DNA of 36,068 nucleotides from Thermoclostridium sp. (GTDB taxonomy: Bacteria; Bacillota; Clostridia; DSM-8532): the NCBI GenBank assembly GCA_017995215.1, contig JAGOJH010000024.1:1-36068 (forward strand). Reading direction: 5' to 3'. Below are positions 31,839-36,068 of this stretch, one piece after another. Each line of letters begins with the position of its first letter. The first letter of the stretch is position 1. Under the pieces are notes generated by a model, which saw nothing but the letters and a program-made list of their open reading frames with translations, made no database searches and was not told where the DNA came from. Position numbers and translations under genes: made by a program.

Positions 31839-32857
31839 ATCCTTATCTGACCCTCGCCTGTTTCAATTTCACCAAAGCACCAGGCTTCCTCACCCATTTC
31901 ATGCAAAGCGCTTACAACGCTGTCTGTAATGGCGGCATCCACTGCCAGCACCATCCCTATACCCATGTTAAAGGTATTGTAGATATCGCTTTCGGAAATG
32001 CTGCCAAGCCTTTGCATCATCCCGAAGATGGGAGGAATTGTCCATGTACCCTTGTGAATGGCCACACGTAACCCTTCTCCCGGAAGGATTCTTGGAATAT
32101 TTTCAATAAAACCGCCCCCGGTGATGTGAGCGATACCCTTCAGCTCAAATTTTTGCATCAGGCTGAGAATGGTTTTTACATAAATTTTCGTTGGGCGCAG
32201 TAACACATCCCCTAAAGTGCTGTTCAACTCATCATGCCATTGGGTTAAAGCTTCCCTGTTCATCGGAAAAAGCTTTCTGACCAGAGAAAAGCCATTGCTG
32301 TGGACCCCTGAGGAAGCTATCCCTATTAATTTGTCACCTTGCCTGATTTTACTGCCATCGATGATTTGCTCCCTGTCTACAATACCAACCGAGAAGCCGG
32401 CCAAATCATATTCATCTTCGGGATAAAAACCCGGCATTTCAGCAGTTTCGCCGCCGATCAGCGCGCATCCTGACATTTGGCAGCCTTCGGCGACACCCTT
32501 TACAATACTTTCTATCTTCTCGGGGTAATTCTTTCCGGTAGCGATATAATCCAGAAAAAACAGGGGCTGTGCACCGCTGCAGACAATATCGTTCACACAC
32601 ATGGCAACACAATCGATACCTATGGTATCATGCCTGTCCAAAAGAAAAGCCAGCTTCAGCTTCGTCCCTACGCCGTCGGTGCCCGATACCAGGACAGGTC
32701 TTTTCATGTTCATGCCCTCCAGGGAGAATAAACCGCCAAAACCGCCCACATCTGTAAGAACTTCGGGCCGCATAGTCTTTTTGATGTGCTTTTTCATCAA
32801 TTCCACAGCTTTATAGCCAGCATGGACATCCACGCCCGCATCCTTGTAATTTGCCAT
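31832..32857 (-). CDS. purM: Phosphoribosylformylglycinamidine cyclo-ligase
   Basis: PurM closes the imidazole ring to make AIR from FGAM with ATP. The 341 residues carry the family signatures [72 protein letters not shown] and [19 protein letters not shown] 32857 has GGAGG eight bases before it; the longer frame begins at an unsupported codon. It overlaps purN and lies 66 bases after purE. Confidence 0.97.
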   Translation of the reverse strand: MANYKDAGVDVHAGYKAVELMKKHIKKTMRPEVLTDVGGFGGLFSLEGMNMKRPVLVSGTDGVGTKLKLAFLLDRHDTIGIDCVAMCVNDIVCSGAQPLFFLDYIATGKNYPEKIESIVKGVAEGCQMSGCALIGGETAEMPGFYPEDEYDLAGFSVGIVDREQIIDGSKIRQGDKLIGIASSGVHSNGFSLVRKLFPMNREALTQWHDELNSTLGDVLLRPTKIYVKTILSLMQKFELKGIAHITGGGFIENIPRILPGEGLRVAIHKGTWTIPPIFGMMQRLGSISESDIYNTFNMGIGMVLAVDAAITDSVVSALHEMGEEAWCFGEIETGEGQIRIC

Positions 32858-32923
32858 ATTTACAACCTCCATGTGTTATCTTTTTCAACCTTTATAATAT
32901 CGCTTTATATGTTTTACAAACGT

Positions 32924-33439
32924 TCAGGTGCTCTTTAGCCCGTTCAGCTTATCTTGCAGGCGTTTGTCCTTCTCTTCAACGGATTGTTTCATTTTTTCCT
33001 TATAAGCATGCATTTTTTCCCTAAGCACCGGGTATTTGCCGCCAAGAATCTGAATTGCCAGCAGTGCTGCATTTTCGCTGCCGTCTATGGCGACGGTTGC
33101 CACGGGAATGCCGGAAGGCATCTGCACAATGGACAGCAATGAATCCAGACCATCGAGGGTGGAGGACTTCACCGGAAGGCCGATGACCGGCAGTACTGTA
33201 AATGCGGCCAAAACTCCGGGAAGATGTGCGGCTTTTCCAGCCGCCGCAATGATAACCTCATAACCATTTTCTTCAGCCTGTTTGGCAAACATCGCTGCTT
33301 TATCGGGGGTTCTGTGAGCAGAGCAAACCATTACCGTTGTTTCAACACCAAAATCCTTCAGAATTTTGATACTGTTTTCCAATACCGGATAATCAGAATC
33401 GCTGCCCATGACAATACCAACCTTTGGACAATGAAGCAT
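32924..33439 (-). CDS. purE: 5-(carboxyamino)imidazole ribonucleotide mutase
   Basis: PurE (class I) converts N5-CAIR to CAIR, and normally works with PurK, which is not in the window. The 171 residues include [14 protein letters not shown], the catalytic CSAHRTPDK and [16 protein letters not shown], and an [17 protein letters not shown] stretch. The C-terminal tail ([14 protein letters not shown]) is charged. ATG 33439 has AGGAG before it. It is the first gene of the operon, with a consensus promoter upstream. Confidence 0.96.
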   Translation of the reverse strand: MLHCPKVGIVMGSDSDYPVLENSIKILKDFGVETTVMVCSAHRTPDKAAMFAKQAEENGYEVIIAAAGKAAHLPGVLAAFTVLPVIGLPVKSSTLDGLDSLLSIVQMPSGIPVATVAIDGSENAALLAIQILGGKYPVLREKMHAYKEKMKQSVEEKDKRLQDKLNGLKST

Positions 33440-33515
33440 TTGTATTCTCCTGTTCTGCAAATTTCATGCATTGTTATGAGTTGGAATGAGTTTTTGTAGT
33501 CAAACCATACTACTA

Positions 33516-33544
33516 ATACTATAAAAAAGACTATTCCTTGTCAA
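33516..33544 (-). promoter_or_regulatory. Sigma-A promoter of the pur operon
   Basis: TTGACA (33544-33539) and TAGTAT (33521-33516) are separated by 17 bases on the minus strand, about 75 bases before purE. No purine riboswitch or PurBox pair is recognised in the short leader. Confidence 0.8.
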
Positions 33545-33574
33545 TGATTAAGGTGAACCAAACCGGTAACCCTG

Positions 33575-34489
33575 CTAAAACTCAGGGAAAATGTCATACT
33601 TATGAACGAAGCCGCTGGGATAATAGGAGCTTTTTGCTTTGCGCAGGCCTTCTTTTCCCATATCTTCTTCCCTGTTGATGTACTTCGTTTCGGGGAAGGT
33701 TCTTGCAACAAATTCCCGGTTGATAAGGGTGTAAATTCCATGAATTTCAGTATTCCCTTTTTCAATGTGTATGACAGCCGTATCTGCATTGAGCATTTCA
33801 CCGATCGTAAATGCTTCAAATCTGCCATTTACCTTGATTAGAGCCCCTTTCAAACCTGTTATGGCGTCCCAGTTGTCCAACAACTGGTAACACGCCCATT
33901 TTTCACATTCTTCAGGAACCTGACAGTCACAGGCTTCATTGTTTTGGCACCATCCGTCAAAAATTCTTTTACACTCCTCCACCAGCTCACTGGTAAGCTC
34001 AACATATTCGAAACTGCCATACTCGCGCGTGAATTTATTGATATGGTTGCGTTTGGCGCTTAATTTTTTACCTGCGAGGGTGACAAGGCTATCTGTTTCA
34101 TAAATATAATCTGAATTGGCTTCATTTTTATTGGCTTCAAATTTAACCCCCAGGTGTTGCTGAAGCAAAGGTATTCTGCTTTCTTCAACCCGTCCGAAAG
34201 CAAGCTTCCAGCCGTTGATATCAAAGTACTTCACTATTTCACCAATCGTTCCTTGAAATGCTTCAGGTTCAAACTCACCCAGAGGAACTGGGAAAAAGGC
34301 GAATGGCCTTGTCATTCTGGAATTTGAAACCAAACATAACATATTGTTGATCACACTGTACACAAAATTGTAATTCTTTCTCCACATGAACATATTGGCA
34401 AAGCTCATCTCAGAGGCCTGAGACTGGTTGTTGTTGAGAGCTTTCCTAAAAAGATCCTGGCTGGAAAGCTCTATTTCTTTCCATTGCAT
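33575..34489 (-). CDS. DUF2156 (phosphatidylglycerol lysyltransferase C-terminal-like) protein
   Basis: This 304-residue soluble protein belongs to the DUF2156 family, a tandem GNAT-like fold shared with the catalytic half of MprF-type lysyl-phosphatidylglycerol synthases. Features include SFANMFMWRKNYNF near the N-terminus, LAGKKLSAKRNHINKF in the middle, EAFTIGEMLNADTAVIHIEKGN and the terminal NREEDMGKEGLRKAKSSYYP. No transmembrane segments of an MprF flippase are present. It may transfer an acyl or aminoacyl group; the substrate is unknown. AAGGAG precedes ATG. It lies between pfkA and purE on the same strand, with a large hairpin before it. Confidence 0.88.
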   Translation of the reverse strand: MQWKEIELSSQDLFRKALNNNQSQASEMSFANMFMWRKNYNFVYSVINNMLCLVSNSRMTRPFAFFPVPLGEFEPEAFQGTIGEIVKYFDINGWKLAFGRVEESRIPLLQQHLGVKFEANKNEANSDYIYETDSLVTLAGKKLSAKRNHINKFTREYGSFEYVELTSELVEECKRIFDGWCQNNEACDCQVPEECEKWACYQLLDNWDAITGLKGALIKVNGRFEAFTIGEMLNADTAVIHIEKGNTEIHGIYTLINREFVARTFPETKYINREEDMGKEGLRKAKSSYYPSGFVHKYDIFPEF

Positions 34490-34525
34490 ATTAAATTGCT
34501 CCTTACTGATTGTTGTTGATCAATA

Positions 34526-34582
34526 ATTTCACTGCACCAGCCCGAAATCTTTATCTATCGGGGTGAGTTTCTGCAGTGAAAT
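34526..34582. other. Long hairpin between pfkA and the DUF2156 gene
   Basis: ATTTCACTGCA (34526-34536) and TGCAGTGAAAT (34572-34582) form a perfect 11-bp stem enclosing a second 5-bp stem (CCCGA 34541-34545 and TCGGG 34558-34562). No U-run follows on either strand, so it is not a standard terminator. It may be an RNA-processing or stabilising structure. Confidence 0.5.
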
Positions 34583-34593
34583 CATGAATTGAA

Positions 34594-35676
34594 TTAATTT
34601 CCAAAGCTAACGCCCGTATCCCTTGCAATACCCGTAACTTCATCATCGGGAGGAACCACCCTGATCTTCCCTGCTGTCTCGCTCAATGGGATGGATTTGA
34701 TCGTGTGATGATCCACACACACCATTCTGTTAACTTCACCGTTGTGAATCATATTCACAGCCGCTGCACCGAAACGGGTTGCAAGAATTCTGTCGTAGGG
34801 AGAAGGGTCGCCCCCTCTTTGCAGATATCCCAGAACGGTGATGCGTGTTTCAATGGAGGTCAGGCTTTCCAGTTCTTTCGCAAGCAGGTTGCTTGTACCG
34901 CCCTGATAAGTAAAGTCTCCTCTGGTGTCTTCAATGCTTTTCTCTTCCGAGCCGTAAGGCCTTGCTCCTTCAGCGGCAACAATAATGCTGAAGCCTTTTC
35001 CAGCATTTCTCCTGTCCAGAATGGCTTTGGCTACTTTATTGATATTATAGGGGATCTCCGGAATCAGGATCACATCCGCACCGCCCGCAATACCTGACTC
35101 CAACGCTACCCATCCGGAAGCTCTTCCCATCACCTCAAGAATCATAACCCGATGATGAGCCTCTGCAGTGGAATGAAGCTTGTCAATGGCATGGGTGGCA
35201 GTATTTACAGCGGTCATAAAGCCGAAGGACATATCTGTACCATAAATGTCATTTTCGATTGCTTTGGGGATTGCTACGATGGGAACCCCTTTTTCACAAA
35301 GTATGCTGGCATAATGGATGGTTGTATCTCCCCCAATGATCACCAGACAATCGATGGCATGCATGGCCAGATTCTCTTTAATCCTTTCACTCATATCCCG
35401 CACTGTTTTGGTGCCGTCCTTGTCAAAGGAGACACTGAACGGATTATACCGATTTGTCGTACCAAGAATTGTCCCGCCTTTGTCCAGAATACCGGATACA
35501 TCGTCCAGTTCAATTCTTTTGAACCTGTTTTCCACCAGTCCGCGATAACCATCGCGAAACCCGATGATTTCATATTCATAATTGTTGATGGCCGTCTTGG
35601 CCACCGCGCGAACTGCTGCATTCAACCCAGGGCAGTCACCGCCGCTGGTCAAAACACCAATACGTTTAATTTCCAT
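34594..35676 (-). CDS. pfkA: 6-phosphofructokinase homologue with altered active site
   Basis: The 360-residue protein has the phosphofructokinase fold: LTSGGDCPGLNAAVRA (10-23), GYRGLVEN (43-50), GGTILGTTNR (67-76), EVMGRASGWVAL (181-192), GGADVILIPEIPY and VLGYLQRGGDPSPYDR. Family members phosphorylate fructose-6-phosphate. Two catalytic segments depart from consensus. GGDGT/GGDGS reads GGDTT (115-119), and TIDND reads AIEND (139-143), replacing the substrate-binding threonine by alanine and the catalytic base aspartate by glutamate. The later Asp143 is kept. It may be a weak kinase, use another phosphoryl donor or be regulatory. Length and RDGYRGL resemble the longer clostridial/actinobacterial PFK group. 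TAGGAGG precedes ATG. Confidence 0.9.
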   Translation of the reverse strand: MEIKRIGVLTSGGDCPGLNAAVRAVAKTAINNYEYEIIGFRDGYRGLVENRFKRIELDDVSGILDKGGTILGTTNRYNPFSVSFDKDGTKTVRDMSERIKENLAMHAIDCLVIIGGDTTIHYASILCEKGVPIVAIPKAIENDIYGTDMSFGFMTAVNTATHAIDKLHSTAEAHHRVMILEVMGRASGWVALESGIAGGADVILIPEIPYNINKVAKAILDRRNAGKGFSIIVAAEGARPYGSEEKSIEDTRGDFTYQGGTSNLLAKELESLTSIETRITVLGYLQRGGDPSPYDRILATRFGAAAVNMIHNGEVNRMVCVDHHTIKSIPLSETAGKIRVVPPDDEVTGIARDTGVSFGN

Positions 35677-35860
35677 ATTAAAACCCTCCTAACGGTAAAA
35701 AAGCATCAGACCTGTATTTTCTGAAGGATGAACCACATCCATCTTACCTGATACCACCTGGGGATATGTATAAACTTATCATTTCTTGACCCAAATTTCA
35801 ATAAGTGCCTGTGAGATTTGTACACCTGATACAGGCATGAAAACTATACCTTATGGACTC

Positions 35861-36068
35861 TTAAGGGCGTTTGAGAAAGCCTTGAAGCTGAAAATCACCA
35901 AAGTCCTTTTGCCGGAAGAACTCATAGGTGATGACAGCTACTGAATTTGAAAGTTTTAATGAGCGGATGTCCGGACGCATGGGAATGCGAATGCAGGCAT
36001 GATAGTTTTCAAGCAGCAATTCCTCCGGCAGACCTTTTGTCTCTTTTCCGAAAATAAAAAAACATTCA
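35861..36068 (-). CDS. trmL: TrmL-type tRNA (cytidine/uridine-34-2'-O)-methyltransferase, 3' part
   Basis: Only the C-terminal part is in the window; the gene continues past the right edge. The minus-strand frame reads CFFIFGKETKGLPEELL, then RIPMRPDIRSLKLSNSVAVITYEFFRQ, ending FLKRP and TAA at 35863-35861. The GKETKGLPEE and RSLKLSNSVA motifs are the SAM-binding trefoil-knot motifs of the SpoU/TrmH family, and this spacing matches TrmL, which methylates the wobble ribose of leucine tRNAs. pfkA follows on the same strand about 185 bases on; no strong terminator is seen between them. Confidence 0.9.
   Translation of the reverse strand, partial: ECFFIFGKETKGLPEELLLENYHACIRIPMRPDIRSLKLSNSVAVITYEFFRQKDFGDFQLQGFLKRP

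Noticed and set aside
33440..33574. Purine riboswitch or PurBox before purE
   Set aside because: The leader is only about 70 bases and lacks both the conserved riboswitch core and paired PurBox sequences.
35152..35724. 190-codon frame antisense to pfkA
   Set aside because: Shadow of the phosphofructokinase gene; it reads the complement of its conserved motifs.
1..36068. CRISPR array or defence system
   Set aside because: No series of regularly spaced direct repeats and no recognisable cas, restriction or other defence genes were seen in the window.

Overview
The window is a chromosomal segment of a low-to-mid GC, endospore-forming member of the Clostridia. The evidence for this is a full Spo0A, a SCIFF precursor peptide with its radical-SAM maturase, consistently strong AGGAGG ribosome binding sites, sigma-A type promoters, and best-remembered family resemblances that are all clostridial. 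The species cannot be named from sequence alone. Most genes lie on the minus strand.

Layout. (1) Positions 1-2280 are the edge of a mobile element: the C-terminal end of one large serine recombinase, then a complete second one, then a repeat-bearing gene-free stretch. (2) A tRNA-Leu(UAG) with its own promoter and terminator marks the start of the core chromosome. (3) Positions 2455-10515 hold a pyrimidine operon on the minus strand in the transcription order pyrB-pyrC-pyrF-carA-carB, preceded by a leader with an intrinsic terminator. pyrK, pyrD and pyrE are absent. (4) Positions 10618-11050 hold a small plus-strand membrane protein and a possible antisense cysteine-rich micro-ORF. (5) secD-secF, an HD-domain hydrolase, and the scfA-scfB SCIFF system follow. 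(6) Next come an XRE regulator and tyrS, with a divergent class A penicillin-binding protein. (7) A minus-strand run follows: uxaC, thyA, a TGS-type nucleoside kinase, a THUMP rRNA methyltransferase and spo0A. (8) Then come L-lactate dehydrogenase, a tiny lmo0937-type membrane protein and a lipoprotein. (9) A partial purine operon, purE-purM-purN-purD, is followed by a DUF2156 acyl/aminoacyl-transferase-like gene, a 6-phosphofructokinase homologue and the 3' part of a TrmL-type tRNA methyltransferase.

Functionally this is mostly housekeeping: de novo nucleotide synthesis (pyr, pur, thyA, nucleoside kinase), protein export, cell wall synthesis, translation and glycolysis/fermentation. The most unusual observations are in apparently ordinary enzymes. 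The CarA glutaminase subunit has lost its catalytic cysteine (GIGLGHQ in place of GICLGHQ), and nearby active-site residues are also altered, so carbamoyl-phosphate synthesis is predicted to be ammonia-fed. The phosphofructokinase homologue has AIEND in place of the catalytic TIDND and GGDTT in place of GGDGT, so it may be catalytically altered or a regulator. Further points of interest are the pyr leader, three Spo0A-box-like sites in the spo0A upstream region, and a canonical SCIFF cassette with a probable transcript-ratio-setting terminator.

Gene starts were moved inward wherever a good ribosome binding site supported a later start. Function assignments come from motif and family recognition without database searches.
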